Positions 8,438 through 17,685 of a stretch of 64,000 nucleotides of DNA are shown here, piece by piece. Position 1 is the first letter of the stretch; every line of letters begins with the position of its first letter. The stretch comes from a gamma proteobacterium symbiont of Ctena orbiculata (lineage in GTDB: Bacteria > Pseudomonadota > Gammaproteobacteria > Chromatiales > Chromatiaceae). The stretch covers positions 1 to 64,000 of the forward strand of contig NATV01000111.1 of assembly GCA_003094535.1 (NCBI GenBank), in the 5' to 3' direction. Below the pieces are notes generated by a model. That model was not told the origin of the DNA, did no database searches, and worked only from the letters and a program-made list of their open reading frames with translations. A program made the position numbers and the translations under genes.

Positions 8438-9265
8438 ATGTCAATATTGGATTTTTCTAATCCTCTAATCATGGGAATCCTGAATCTGACCCCGGATAGT
8501 TTTTCCGATGGCGGCCTCTATAATCCCGAATCAGCAGTGGCAAGAGGCCTGGAGATGGTGGCCGAGGGGGCGGATATTATTGATATTGGCGGAGAATCGA
8601 CCCGACCCGAGGCAGCGAGAGTCGATGCCGCCGAACAGAAGAAGCGGGTGTTGGAGGCCATCGAGGGGCTGCGGCAGCGGCTGCCGGGGGCGTTTCCCAT
8701 CAGCATCGACACCACCCTCAGCGAGGTGGCAGAGAAGGCAATCGAGGGAGGGGCGGATATGATCAACGATGTCTCTGCAGGTCGGGATGATCCGGAGATG
8801 CTTGGACTGGCGGCATCGGCAGGTGTTCCCCTGGTGCTGATGCATATGCGCGGCACGCCCGAGACCATGCAGCAGTCTCCCGTCTACAAGGATGTGGTTT
8901 CAGAGGTGAAATCGTTTCTCGCCGAGCGGATTGAAGCGGCGTTAAAGGCGGGGGTGAAAGAGGGGCAGCTGTTGCTCGATCCCGGAATCGGCTTCGGCAA
9001 GGGAAAACGGCACAATCTGCAGCTGCTGGCGGCGTTACAGCAGATCGGCGAACTGGGTTTCCCGTTACTGCTCGGGGCGAGCCGTAAAAGATTTATGGGT
9101 TCCCTATGCAGAGAGGAACAACCCGAAGAGCTGCTGCCCGCCACTTGCGCCTGTACCGCACTCGGTGTGATGGCGGGGGTGAAGGTTTTCCGCGTGCATG
9201 ATGTCTGGCAAAACCGTCAGGCGGCCGATGTGGCCTGGGCAATTCGAACTGCGATGTCAGGCTGA
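8438..9265 (+). CDS. folP: Dihydropteroate synthase
   Basis: 275 residues, full length for FolP. IMGILNLTPDSFSDGG (N-terminal) and IDIGGESTRP are the two signature segments, and PLLLGASRKRF carries the conserved Ser-Arg-Lys of the pterin/pABA site. It joins pABA to dihydropterin diphosphate in folate synthesis. It stands alone and divergent from the sigma54 activator rather than in the common ftsH-folP-glmM neighbourhood, and a second DHPS-like protein for H4MPT lies at 54035. A folate role is most likely; a contribution to H4MPT cannot be excluded. Confidence 0.95.
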   Translation: MSILDFSNPLIMGILNLTPDSFSDGGLYNPESAVARGLEMVAEGADIIDIGGESTRPEAARVDAAEQKKRVLEAIEGLRQRLPGAFPISIDTTLSEVAEKAIEGGADMINDVSAGRDDPEMLGLAASAGVPLVLMHMRGTPETMQQSPVYKDVVSEVKSFLAERIEAALKAGVKEGQLLLDPGIGFGKGKRHNLQLLAALQQIGELGFPLLLGASRKRFMGSLCREEQPEELLPATCACTALGVMAGVKVFRVHDVWQNRQAADVAWAIRTAMSG

Positions 9266-9282
9266 AGCGGTTCCGGCCGGCA

Positions 9283-9326
9283 AAAAAAATGCCCTATGTG
9301 ACTAGGGGATAGTCACATGTAGGGCA
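9283..9326 (-). terminator. Rho-independent terminator of the formate dehydrogenase operon
   Basis: On the minus strand GCCCTACATGTGACTA pairs with TAGTCACATAGGGC (two-base bulge) and is followed by TTTTTTTT. It lies 350 bases beyond the fdhA stop. On the plus strand no T-run follows, so it would not stop folP efficiently. Confidence 0.7.
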
Positions 9327-9675
9327 CTAAGGGTGGAGGAAAGATTTCAACAGAAAACCGGCATCGATCCCTGATAGCCGTCCATTGTTCAGAAAATCTT
9401 CTATACAAGGCCATTGAAACGTTTTTCATCACCTTGTCTGTATTCGTCTAGTTCGTCAGTAGAGCCGTTTTGCGCCAGTAGCCGCCAACTTCCTGTTTTT
9501 CACTAAGCAGAATACGGGCCAATAACTGGTATTGGTTTTTAACCTGATGAAAAAGATGCAAAAAAATGTACATACCTAAATATATTGATCCGCCATTGAG
9601 GTTTTGTTGCCATCGGTCCGGCAATCGCTGTTACAGATGTGCCACACCTACTGCTCTGATTCTCACAATTGACAT
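9327..9675. other. Intergenic, probable 3' untranslated region of fdh mRNA
   Basis: No supported gene on either strand. If the terminator at 9283-9326 is used, the fdh transcript has a roughly 350-base 3' tail, long enough to hold a 3'-UTR-derived small RNA. No specific structure was identified. Confidence 0.35.
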
Positions 9676-12417
9676 CTATTCCCCGGCAGGCGTCACCCGG
9701 ACTGCGCAAAACTTGAATTCGGGTATCTTCGCGGCCGGATCCAGTGCCTCGTTGGTCAAAAGGTTGGCCGCCGCTTCGTGGTAACAAAAGGGGAGGAATA
9801 CCTGACCGGGAGATACCCCTTCGTCGGCCCGGGCATGGGCGGTCACGATCCCACGCCGGGAGCGCAACTGAATCAATCCGCCGGGTTCGAGATTCATCTC
9901 GGCCAAGCCGTCAGGGTGAAGACTGGCCACAGGAACCGGTTCGATGCGATCGAGCACCGCCGCTCGGCGGGTCATGGCGCCGGTATGCCAATGCTCCAGT
10001 TGGCGGCCGGTAATCAATACCCAGGGATAATCCAGGTCCGGCAGTTCGTCCGCATTGGTGAAGGGGGCGGGGATCAAGCTCGCCCTGCCCGATGTGGTGG
10101 GGAATTGCTCGGTGAAGATCACCGCTTCACCCGGATCATCTTCATGTTCGCAAGGGTAGGTGACGGCGTCTGATTGCTCCAGGCGTTCCCAGGTGATGCC
10201 TGCGATGCTGGGCATGGCCTGGCGCATTTCGGCAAATACCTCCCTAGGATGGCCGTAGTGCCAATCAAGACCCAGCCTCCGTGCCATCTCTTGAATGATC
10301 TCCAGGTCCTGGCGGGCCTGTCCCGGCGGATCGATCGCCTGGCGTCCCAGCTGTACCCGGCGGTCGGTGTTGGTGAAGCTGCCGTTCTTTTCGGCAAATG
10401 CAGAGGCGGGTAGGATGACATCCGCGTACCAGGCGGTCTCGGTCATGAAGATATCCTGCACCACCAGGTGCTCCAGGCTCGCCAGGGCCTTGCGGGCATG
10501 ATTCAGGTTGGGATCCGACATGGCCGGATTCTCACCCATGACATACATGCCTCTGATGATGCCGTCGGTAATGGCGTGCATGGTCTCGACCACGGTGAGT
10601 CCCGGTTTTGCATCGAGGGGGATGCCCCACAAGTCCTCGAATTTGGCACGGACCTGCGGATTGTCGACCCGCTGATAGTCGGGAAAGACCATGGGGATCA
10701 ATCCCACATCGGAGGCGCCCTGGACATTGTTCTGGCCACGCAGTGGATGGAGTCCCGTGCCGGGTCGGCCGATCTGGCCGCAGATCAGGGCCAGGGATAT
10801 CAGGGCGCGGGCATTATCCGTGCCGTGGATATGCTGTGAGACCCCCATGCCCCAGAAGATGATGGAGGCCTTGGAGGAGGCGTAGATCCGTGCCACCTCG
10901 CGAATGGTCTGTGCATCAATGCCGCAGATCTGCTGCATCGTTTCGGGGGTGTAGGGCCGCAGGTGTTCCGCCAGCGCCTCGAAGCCGCTGGTCCGTTCTG
11001 CGATGAATTTCTCATCGGCCAGCCCCTGTTCGATCACCGCATGCATGATCGCATTGAGCAGGGCCACATCGGTGTCGGGTTTGAATTGGAGGAAGTGACT
11101 GGCGTGCCTTGCGATGGCGGTACGGCGGGGATCCATCACGATGAGGGTCTTGCCGGCCGCGACCTCATTCTTGATGAAGGTGGCGGCCACCGGGTGGTTC
11201 TCGGTGGTGTTTGAGCCGATGATCACGATCACCTCGGTCTGATCCACGTCCGCCACGGGATTGGAGACGGCACCTGAGCCGATCATCTCCAACAGCGCGA
11301 CCACCGAGGATGCGTGACAGAGGCGGGTGCAGTGATCCACGTTGTTGCTGCCGAAACCGGTGCGCACCAGCTTTTGGAACAGATAGGCCTCCTCGTTGGA
11401 ACCCTTTGCAGAGCCGAAACCCGCCAGCGCCGCGGCTCCATCCCGCTGCCGCACCTTGTTCAAACCGTCGGCGGCAAATGCCAAGGCCTCCTCCCAGCTC
11501 GCTTCGCGGAAGCCGGCGAAGGGGTTATCGTGGTCGAGTCCCAACTCGGCCTGTTTGGGAGCGTCCTCGCGGCGAACAAGGGGTACGGTCAAGCGATGCT
11601 TGTGGTGTACGTAATCGAATCCATAACGCCCTTTGACACAGAGACGGCTGTTGTTGGCGGGGCCGTCTCGACCGGTGACATAGCGGATCCGGTTGTCACC
11701 GACATGGAAGGTCAGCTGACACCCCACGCCGCAGTAGGGGCAGACCGAGTCGACCTCTTTTTCGATCTCCTCGAGACCCGCGCCCTTGGCCGGCATCAGG
11801 GCGCCGGTGGGACAGGCCTGCACACACTCGCCGCAGGCCACGCAGCTGCTTTGACCCAGGTTCTCCTCTGCATCGAAGACGATGCATGATGCGGAACCCC
11901 GCCAGGCATAGCCGATCACGTCGTTGACTTGTATTTCGCGACAGGCCCGCAAGCAGCGGGTGCACTGGATGCAGGCGTCCAGGTTCACCGCGATGGCGGG
12001 ATGGGAGTTATCCGCGGCGGGTTGATTGCGTGCGGCAAACCTGGGTTTGCCCAGATCGAGCTTCCGCGACCAATGGTCGAGTTCGTTGTCACGGGTGTAG
12101 CGGTTCTCGGCCATGTCGGACTGCAGCAGTTCAAGCACCAGGCGTTGCGAGTTGCGGGGGCGCTCACCCTGGCTGCTAACCACCATTCCCTCGCTCGGCA
12201 GACGGCAACAGGAGGCGGCCAGGACCCGCTCCCCCTCGATCTCCACGACGCAGGCACGGCAGTTGCCGTCGGCGCGCAATCCTTCTTTGTAACAGAGATG
12301 GGGGATCTCGACGCCGATTCTTGTTGCCGCCTGGAGAATGGTCTCTCCCGGATGGGCGCTGAGCGGCTCACCGTCCAGGGTGAAGTTGATGCTGCCGGGC
12401 TGAGGGTCACTCGCCAT
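9676..12417 (-). CDS. fdhA: NAD-dependent formate dehydrogenase, catalytic (Mo/W) subunit
   Basis: 913 residues: an N-terminal 2Fe-2S ferredoxin domain (Cys42, 53, 56, 71), a His-Cys segment and two 4Fe-4S ferredoxin clusters (Cys149-159 and 192-202), then the bis-MGD domain starting at CPYCGVGC with its own 4Fe-4S cluster. TRLCHASSV places Cys367-His368 where E. coli FDH-H has its selenocysteine-His pair, so this is a Cys enzyme. The reaction is formate + NAD to CO2 + NADH in the cytoplasm, the last step of methanol oxidation. The gene overlaps fdhB by 11 bases. The domain plan matches Methylobacterium FDH1. Whether it uses Mo or W cannot be read from sequence. Confidence 0.94.
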   Translation of the reverse strand: MASDPQPGSINFTLDGEPLSAHPGETILQAATRIGVEIPHLCYKEGLRADGNCRACVVEIEGERVLAASCCRLPSEGMVVSSQGERPRNSQRLVLELLQSDMAENRYTRDNELDHWSRKLDLGKPRFAARNQPAADNSHPAIAVNLDACIQCTRCLRACREIQVNDVIGYAWRGSASCIVFDAEENLGQSSCVACGECVQACPTGALMPAKGAGLEEIEKEVDSVCPYCGVGCQLTFHVGDNRIRYVTGRDGPANNSRLCVKGRYGFDYVHHKHRLTVPLVRREDAPKQAELGLDHDNPFAGFREASWEEALAFAADGLNKVRQRDGAAALAGFGSAKGSNEEAYLFQKLVRTGFGSNNVDHCTRLCHASSVVALLEMIGSGAVSNPVADVDQTEVIVIIGSNTTENHPVAATFIKNEVAAGKTLIVMDPRRTAIARHASHFLQFKPDTDVALLNAIMHAVIEQGLADEKFIAERTSGFEALAEHLRPYTPETMQQICGIDAQTIREVARIYASSKASIIFWGMGVSQHIHGTDNARALISLALICGQIGRPGTGLHPLRGQNNVQGASDVGLIPMVFPDYQRVDNPQVRAKFEDLWGIPLDAKPGLTVVETMHAITDGIIRGMYVMGENPAMSDPNLNHARKALASLEHLVVQDIFMTETAWYADVILPASAFAEKNGSFTNTDRRVQLGRQAIDPPGQARQDLEIIQEMARRLGLDWHYGHPREVFAEMRQAMPSIAGITWERLEQSDAVTYPCEHEDDPGEAVIFTEQFPTTSGRASLIPAPFTNADELPDLDYPWVLITGRQLEHWHTGAMTRRAAVLDRIEPVPVASLHPDGLAEMNLEPGGLIQLRSRRGIVTAHARADEGVSPGQVFLPFCYHEAAANLLTNEALDPAAKIPEFKFCAVRVTPAGE

Positions 12418-14113
12418 GATCCAACTCCTGCGGGAAGTATTTGAGTACAGACAACATGGGATTCGGCGCCGCCTGTCCCAGGCCGCAGATCGAGGCGTCG
12501 ATCATGACGCTGGAAAGCGCTTCGAGCAGATCCCGGTCCCATTGATCCTGCTCCATCAACGCCACCGCCTTTTCGGTGCCGACACGGCAGGGGGTGCACT
12601 GGCCGCAGGATTCATGGGCAAAGAAACGCATGGCGTTGAGCGCCGCCTCGCGGGCACTGTCCTGCTGCGAGAGGACGATGATCGCGGCAGAGCCGATAAA
12701 ACAGCCGTAGGGCTGCAGGGTATCGAAGTCGAGGGGTATGTCCGCCAGGGAGGCGGGGAGGATGCCGCCGGATGCGCCACCGGGGAAGTAGCCGTAGAGT
12801 TCGTGCCCCTCGGGCATGCCGCCGCAATACTCGTCGATCAGCTGACGCAGGGTTATGCCGGCCGGGGCCAGGTGGACACCCGGCTTGTTCACCCGGCCGC
12901 TGACCGAAAAGCTGCGCAGGCCATGGCGGCCGTTGCGTCCTTGCCGGCTAAACCAGTCGGCGCCGCGCTCAAGCAGTTCGCGCACCCAGTACAGGGTCTC
13001 CAGGTTGTGTTCCAGGGTGGGACGACCAAAGAGCCCTACCTGGGCCACGTAGGGGGGGCGCTGGCGGGGCATGCCGCGTTTACCCTCGATCGACTCGATC
13101 ATGGCCGACTCCTCGCCGCAGATATAGGCGCCGGCCCCGCGCCGCAGATGGATGGCGGGTAGAGGGCAGGGGGGATCAGACTGCAAGGCCTGCAACTCCC
13201 TCTCCAGCACCCTGCGGAGGGCACTGTACTCGTCGCGCAGATAGATATAGACCTCGGCGATATCCACCACCCGCGCCGCAATCAGCGCCCCTTCGAGAAA
13301 CCGGTGCGGATCGATTTCCAGGTAGTGCCGGTCCTTGAAGGTACCCGGTTCCCCTTCGTCGATATTGATGGCCAGCAGGCGGGGTGCTGGCTGCTCGCGC
13401 AGGATGCGCCATTTTCGTCCGGCGGGAAATCCGGCGCCACCCAACCCCCTGAGGTTGGAATCCTCGAGACACTGAATGACCTGTTCCTCCGTGAGGCTTG
13501 CACCATCGCCGGAGTCCTTGGCGCCATCCCCGATCCGGGTCAAAAGGCGGTAGCCCCCGGCAGCCAGATAGTCCCTGTAGCCCAGATGTCCGGGCAACAC
13601 GGGTTCTGTTTTCCCCGATTCGACCAGCCGCCCTACCTTCTCCCTGTCGGCCTTCGCTACCGGCCGTTGCCCGACCACCGCCGCAGGGGCATCCTGGCAG
13701 CGTCCGATACAGGGAACACGCTGCACACGAATACCTTCACCCAGACTGGCCTGAAGATCGGCGACAAGGGATTCGGCTCCGGCCAGGTTGCAGGAGATGG
13801 AGTCGCAGACACGCACGGTCAAGGTAGGGGGCGGGGTCTGGCCCTCGCCGACGAGATCGAAATGGTGGTAGAAACTGGCCACCTCGTAGATATGGGCGCT
13901 GGAGATGTTCAGATCGTGGGCGAGCGCCATTACCTGGTCGATGGTGATATACCCGTGTTTGTCCTGTATTCGATGCAGGATTTCGATCAGCAGTTCAGGT
14001 AGTCGTGGCGTCTCCCCCAGCAATTCCCGAATCTCCGCCAGTGCGGCCGGTTTTACACTACGGCCTTTGTTGCGACCGGGCTCTCTTTTGTCTGATTTCA
14101 CTTTTGTAGGCAA
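12407..14113 (-). CDS. fdhB: Formate dehydrogenase, fused NuoE/NuoF-type diaphorase subunit
   Basis: 568 residues. The first 165 or so are NuoE/FdsG-like thioredoxin-fold with 2Fe-2S ligands CDSISC and CIGRC. The rest is NuoF/FdsB-like with the NADH/FMN site GLGGAGFPAGRKW and the 4Fe-4S motif ESCGQCTPCRVG. This passes electrons from the catalytic subunit to NAD. The fusion of gamma and beta parts is like Fdh1B of Methylobacterium and unlike the separate fdsG and fdsB of Cupriavidus. It is first in the operon. A near-perfect -24/-12 promoter lies 69-83 bases upstream of its start. Confidence 0.93.
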   Translation of the reverse strand: MPTKVKSDKREPGRNKGRSVKPAALAEIRELLGETPRLPELLIEILHRIQDKHGYITIDQVMALAHDLNISSAHIYEVASFYHHFDLVGEGQTPPPTLTVRVCDSISCNLAGAESLVADLQASLGEGIRVQRVPCIGRCQDAPAAVVGQRPVAKADREKVGRLVESGKTEPVLPGHLGYRDYLAAGGYRLLTRIGDGAKDSGDGASLTEEQVIQCLEDSNLRGLGGAGFPAGRKWRILREQPAPRLLAINIDEGEPGTFKDRHYLEIDPHRFLEGALIAARVVDIAEVYIYLRDEYSALRRVLERELQALQSDPPCPLPAIHLRRGAGAYICGEESAMIESIEGKRGMPRQRPPYVAQVGLFGRPTLEHNLETLYWVRELLERGADWFSRQGRNGRHGLRSFSVSGRVNKPGVHLAPAGITLRQLIDEYCGGMPEGHELYGYFPGGASGGILPASLADIPLDFDTLQPYGCFIGSAAIIVLSQQDSAREAALNAMRFFAHESCGQCTPCRVGTEKAVALMEQDQWDRDLLEALSSVMIDASICGLGQAAPNPMLSVLKYFPQELDHGE

Positions 14114-14181
14114 CTCTCTTTTCCTGGGAATCTGTGAGTGGAGCTCGAGATGCTTCTGGACGATCTACCGTCCCATATTCT

Positions 14182-14196
14182 GCAAATCATGTGCCA
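14182..14196 (-). promoter_or_regulatory. Sigma54 promoter of the fdh operon
   Basis: The minus strand reads TGGCAC-ATGAT-TTGC followed by A, a full match to the -24/-12 consensus TGGCAC-N5-TTGCW. Transcription would start near 14170, giving a leader of about 57 bases. Confidence 0.85.
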
Positions 14197-14281
14197 TCAT
14201 TGTAAGGCGGTTTAGCTTCCGCCAAAACCGGGATTGGCCTGTTCTAGTGCACCAGTTTTCTCGCACATTGATCTTCCTGTG

Positions 14282-14297
14282 TGTCTGCAACAAGACA
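14282..14297. promoter_or_regulatory. TGTC-N8-GACA dyad, possible activator site
   Basis: TGTCTGCAACAAGACA is a 5-bp-arm inverted repeat lying about 86 bases upstream of the fdh -24 element and between the two divergent promoters. It resembles dyads at 19937, 29399, 34167 and 53225. Confidence 0.35.
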
Positions 14298-14339
14298 ATG
14301 CCTGGCCAATGAGCAACTAAAGCGCAGGCAGTAGCGAGT

Positions 14340-14355
14340 TGGCCATAAATGTGCA
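14340..14355 (+). promoter_or_regulatory. Possible sigma54 promoter for the metallohydrolase/SoxYZ-like operon
   Basis: TGGCCA-TAAAT-GTGCA keeps the invariant GG and GC with the required 10-base spacing, but the flanking bases are poorer than in the other candidates. It would give a 70-base leader to ATG 14438. Confidence 0.4.
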
Positions 14356-14437
14356 TGTCATACACGGTGGATCGATGAAGCAGAGGTGAAATTCGGATGA
14401 TCACAAGCTTGCAGCAATCATTCAGGGCTATGAACCA

Positions 14438-15445
14438 ATGAACAGGCAGGATATTGCCGGTATGCGGCTTCTGCTTTTATCGATGGTGCTGCTTCAGTTA
14501 CCGCCGGGTGTCGCTGCATGGCGCTTCACTGCCGAGGAGATTGCACCCGGAATCTATCTCCGGCCAGGGATGCAGGAAGAGTTTTCACCCCGCAACTACG
14601 GCCACATTGCCAATATCGGATTCATTGTCGGCAACGAAGCGGTTGCCGTCATCGACACCGGCAGCACCCTCAAAGAAGGATTGTCGCTGCGAAGGGCGAT
14701 CAGAGAGATCACCGATCTTCCCATCGCCTATGTGATCCTGACCCATATGCATCCCGATCACTCCCTGGGGGCCGCGGCGTTCAGGCAGGATGAACCGGAA
14801 TACATCGGCCATAAGCAGTTGGCCGGGGCTTTGGCGGTGCGCCAGTCGGTCTATCTGAGTCGGATGAATCAGATCTTGGGAAACATGGCCAAGGGTACGG
14901 AAATGGTGCTCCCCACACAGGCGGTTGATGTCGGAGAGGTGTTGAAGTTGGATCTTGGTGGCAGGAGCATCCACCTGCGCGGCTATCCGACGGCGCATAC
15001 CAACAATGACCTAAGTGTCTATGACGACAAAACGGGGACATTATGGCTTTCGGATCTGCTCTTTGTGGAACGTATCCCAGTCATGGATGGCAGCTTGCGT
15101 GGCTGGCTGAAAGTCATCGATGATCTTGGTAGTCGGTACTGTGTTCAGATCGCCGCTGATACCGCGTCGCCGCTAAACTCGGATGCAAGCAAACGCTGTA
15201 AGAATGTTAATCGCATTGTACCGGGACACGGCCCTGTTGTGACCCAGTGGAAGCAGGCACTTGACGATCAACGCCGCTATCTTGAACTTATTGCCACGGG
15301 AATTCGCAAGATTATCAAGCAGGGAGGAACCATCACCCAGGCAGTGGCAAGCGTTGGCTTGGAGGAGCGGGACAACTGGCTGCTGTTCGATGAATTCCAC
15401 GGCAGGAATATCACTGCAGTTTTTGCGGAATTGGAGTGGGAGTAG
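14438..15445 (+). CDS. Quinoprotein-relay zinc metallohydrolase (MBL fold)
   Basis: 335 residues with an N-terminal signal peptide (hydrophobic 9-27) and a metallo-beta-lactamase fold carrying THMHPDH (His103, His105, Asp107, His108) plus later His ligands in YPTAHTNND and PGHGP. It matches the SoxH-like family named 'quinoprotein relay system zinc metallohydrolase', found next to PQQ alcohol dehydrogenases and a SoxYZ-like carrier, as here. The substrate is unknown; a thiol adduct on the SoxYZ-like carrier is a reasonable but unproven guess. ATG 14438 is kept; ATG 14462 is an alternative start. Confidence 0.85.
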   Translation: MNRQDIAGMRLLLLSMVLLQLPPGVAAWRFTAEEIAPGIYLRPGMQEEFSPRNYGHIANIGFIVGNEAVAVIDTGSTLKEGLSLRRAIREITDLPIAYVILTHMHPDHSLGAAAFRQDEPEYIGHKQLAGALAVRQSVYLSRMNQILGNMAKGTEMVLPTQAVDVGEVLKLDLGGRSIHLRGYPTAHTNNDLSVYDDKTGTLWLSDLLFVERIPVMDGSLRGWLKVIDDLGSRYCVQIAADTASPLNSDASKRCKNVNRIVPGHGPVVTQWKQALDDQRRYLELIATGIRKIIKQGGTITQAVASVGLEERDNWLLFDEFHGRNITAVFAELEWE

Positions 15446-15575
15446 GCGGTCTGCCGCAAGAATGGGATCGATGTTCCAAACGGAACACCAGCGTGAAACC
15501 TCGATCTAACTATAGATGCATGGCGATGTTTTGCGGGTGCCGGCAATTTGTTTTCCCAGCTAGAGGATGATTGCT

Positions 15576-16424
15576 ATGACAGCTGTCTCAACGATGAATC
15601 ACAAGGGCTGGAGATGGAACACCTGCCTTGAATACACACTGACCCTGTTATGCCTGTGCCTGATTGCGAGCACAGCCTGGGCAAAGGACGATGGGAATCG
15701 CTGGTTTCAGATAAAGAACTCTCTGTTTGGAGATAAATATATCCAGAGCGGGGAGGAGATTCTCGGGTTGGAATCCCCAACCAGGGCAATGGATGCGGCA
15801 ATCGTCCCCATTACCATCGAATCGAAGCTCGAACAGACACCGGATCGCTATATTAAGAGTCTATACCTAGTGATCGATAACAATCCTTCACCGGTGGCAG
15901 CCGTGTTCCACTTCCCCGGAAAACACAGCTGGGAGACCCTGTCCACCAGGGTGCGTATCAATGCTTACACCGACCTTCGCGCCATCGCCGAATTGAGCGA
16001 CGGTAATCTCTATATGGTGAATAACTATGTCAAGGCGTCGGGAGGATGTTCGGCACCTTCACTCAAGGATCCTGCGGCTGCGATGGCGCAACTGGGCAAG
16101 ATAAAGTTCCGTATGCCCGAGGAGTACAACCAGGGCGACCTGCTGCCGACCCAGCTGCTGATCAAGCATCCTAACAATTCCGGCCTGCAGTTTGATCAGA
16201 TATCCCGCTTCTATATCCCGGCGGATTTCGTCAGAACCATCCAGGTCACCTACAACGGCGAAGAGGTCTTCACCGCTGATACCGACATCTCCATCAGCGA
16301 GGATCCCAGTATCCGTTTCGGTTTCGTACCGCAGGAGAGCGGCGTGCTGGAGGTTCATGTCAAGGATTCCAAAGGGAGGAGCTTTACTCACAGCATGGAT
16401 CTGCCTTCGCAGGACAAAGGCTGA
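15576..16424 (+). CDS. Quinoprotein-associated SoxYZ-like fused carrier
   Basis: 282 residues: signal peptide ending ASTAWA, then a SoxY-like domain with VKASGGCSAP (Cys158 is the likely swinging-arm thiol, in place of the terminal GGCGG of true SoxY), then a SoxZ-like immunoglobulin domain (from about 185). SoxY and SoxZ are separate chains in thiosulfate oxidation; the fused form belongs to PQQ dehydrogenase loci. It probably carries a bound intermediate in the periplasm for the neighbouring metallohydrolase. ATG 15576 is chosen because GAGG lies 9 bases upstream; ATG 15567 directly abuts that site. Confidence 0.86.
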   Translation: MTAVSTMNHKGWRWNTCLEYTLTLLCLCLIASTAWAKDDGNRWFQIKNSLFGDKYIQSGEEILGLESPTRAMDAAIVPITIESKLEQTPDRYIKSLYLVIDNNPSPVAAVFHFPGKHSWETLSTRVRINAYTDLRAIAELSDGNLYMVNNYVKASGGCSAPSLKDPAAAMAQLGKIKFRMPEEYNQGDLLPTQLLIKHPNNSGLQFDQISRFYIPADFVRTIQVTYNGEEVFTADTDISISEDPSIRFGFVPQESGVLEVHVKDSKGRSFTHSMDLPSQDKG

Positions 16425-16452
16425 CGGTCACTTAAAGCCGAGTCTGTCGGGG

Positions 16453-16827
16453 TCAAAAACAGCGTAGGGTGGAGTCGGCCTGAACATCTCTCAGCTTGGC
16501 GATCGCCTTCTGCGACCAGGTGGAGCTTTTATAGACCGCGTTCCTGCCGGCGGCGGTCATCTGCTGCAGGCTCAAGAGCGTCGATATATGCACATACTCA
16601 TCGTATGGGATCGCCTTGGCGATCAGATCGATGCTGCAGGAGCACTTCTGCATCATCTCATGCGTCTGCCCGTTTGATGCCATGCAGCCAATCACATAAT
16701 CGACTCTTGCCGAGGTCGGATAGTCACTGTTGCTCGAAGCCTTGTCACACTCCTCTTCCGCCCAGGCTATCGGGCAGCAAGCGAACGCAACGGAGATGAT
16801 TGTTAAGGATAACTTGGGCATCTTCAT
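16453..16827 (-). CDS. Small periplasmic Cys-rich protein, unknown
   Basis: 124 residues with a signal peptide (1-23, ending AWA) and a mature part containing five cysteines (in EECDK, IGCMAS, KCSCS and the C-terminal RCF), probably disulfide-bonded or metal-binding. It lies at the end of the leftward mxaD operon and converges with the SoxYZ-like gene. No characterised family is recognised. Context suggests a periplasmic helper of the methanol dehydrogenase system. Confidence 0.7.
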   Translation of the reverse strand: MKMPKLSLTIISVAFACCPIAWAEEECDKASSNSDYPTSARVDYVIGCMASNGQTHEMMQKCSCSIDLIAKAIPYDEYVHISTLLSLQQMTAAGRNAVYKSSTWSQKAIAKLRDVQADSTLRCF

Positions 16828-16877
16828 GGTTGATCAGGGCCTCCGAATTACTTCCCGATTATTCGTCGATTCAATCA

Positions 16878-17567
16878 TTATATAGCCGGCGTGATTTTAC
16901 GGAATGTCATATCTTCATCGATCAGAATACCGCCACCCTTTTCATTGGGCACCTGGGTATGGATGCGATAGATGCCACCTGGAACCTGATCCGAGAATAT
17001 GAACTCGTATCGTTTATTGACATAGAGCTTGAAATTGTCCGTATTGGGAACTGCCGCGAAGGGTGTTACGATCACCTCGGTGCCGGCCAGTTCTTTACCG
17101 CCGTAATGGAACTTGATCTCACGAACCAGGTTTGGGTTCTTGAATGAGTCGCGAATACGATTGCGAAAAAAGCCGTTCGATCCGCCGGTGTCCTTCGCCA
17201 TCATGGAGATATCCCGCTCCAGGAAATGGATGATTACCGGGTTGCCGGTGTAGGCCTTGACAGGTGAGAAATCGATGTGGTTCTCACCGCTTAGGAAGTG
17301 GAACTCGAGGTCCCGCTTGCCATCAGCGACCACATTGACGACATCGATCTCTATTCTGTCGCTGAATCCCTCTTCACCCTGGGTTGCGTTCGTGAAGTCG
17401 TAATCGATTCGGCTGCCTTTGGGCACGCCTTTGAGATGGTCTTTGAAGAAGATCAGCCTTTGTGCCTTGTTGAGATTGGGGGGTGGCAGAATGCTGGTAC
17501 CTGCCGACAATACAGCCGAATATAGCAGGGCCAATACGATCATAGCGATGATGCAGCGTATGCGCAT
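16878..17567 (-). CDS. Exported protein of the mxaD operon, unknown
   Basis: 229 residues with a clear signal peptide (MRIRCIIAMIVLALLYSAVLSAG) and a beta-rich mature domain. No catalytic motif is evident. Repeated 'FKNPNLVREIKFHYGGKEL' and 'EVIVTPF' style segments suggest an immunoglobulin-like or lipocalin-like fold. ATG 17567 has TAGGAG upstream; the in-frame TTG codons before it are less likely starts. It is transcribed with mxaD and the beta-propeller gene. Confidence 0.7.
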   Translation of the reverse strand: MRIRCIIAMIVLALLYSAVLSAGTSILPPPNLNKAQRLIFFKDHLKGVPKGSRIDYDFTNATQGEEGFSDRIEIDVVNVVADGKRDLEFHFLSGENHIDFSPVKAYTGNPVIIHFLERDISMMAKDTGGSNGFFRNRIRDSFKNPNLVREIKFHYGGKELAGTEVIVTPFAAVPNTDNFKLYVNKRYEFIFSDQVPGGIYRIHTQVPNEKGGGILIDEDMTFRKITPAI

Positions 17568-17685
17568 GTTCAACAACTCCTAACTGGGTAGACATCAGGT
17601 CAGCGTATGCAGCCGGCATACTCTTTTCGCTGACACGAGATCCGTTTTTAACACTTGGTACGAATCGACTGTTACCTTGCCTCAA

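Noticed and set aside
8438..9265. folP as a methanopterin-specific synthase
   Set aside because: It carries all ordinary FolP signatures; the H4MPT-type DHPS-like protein is at 54035.
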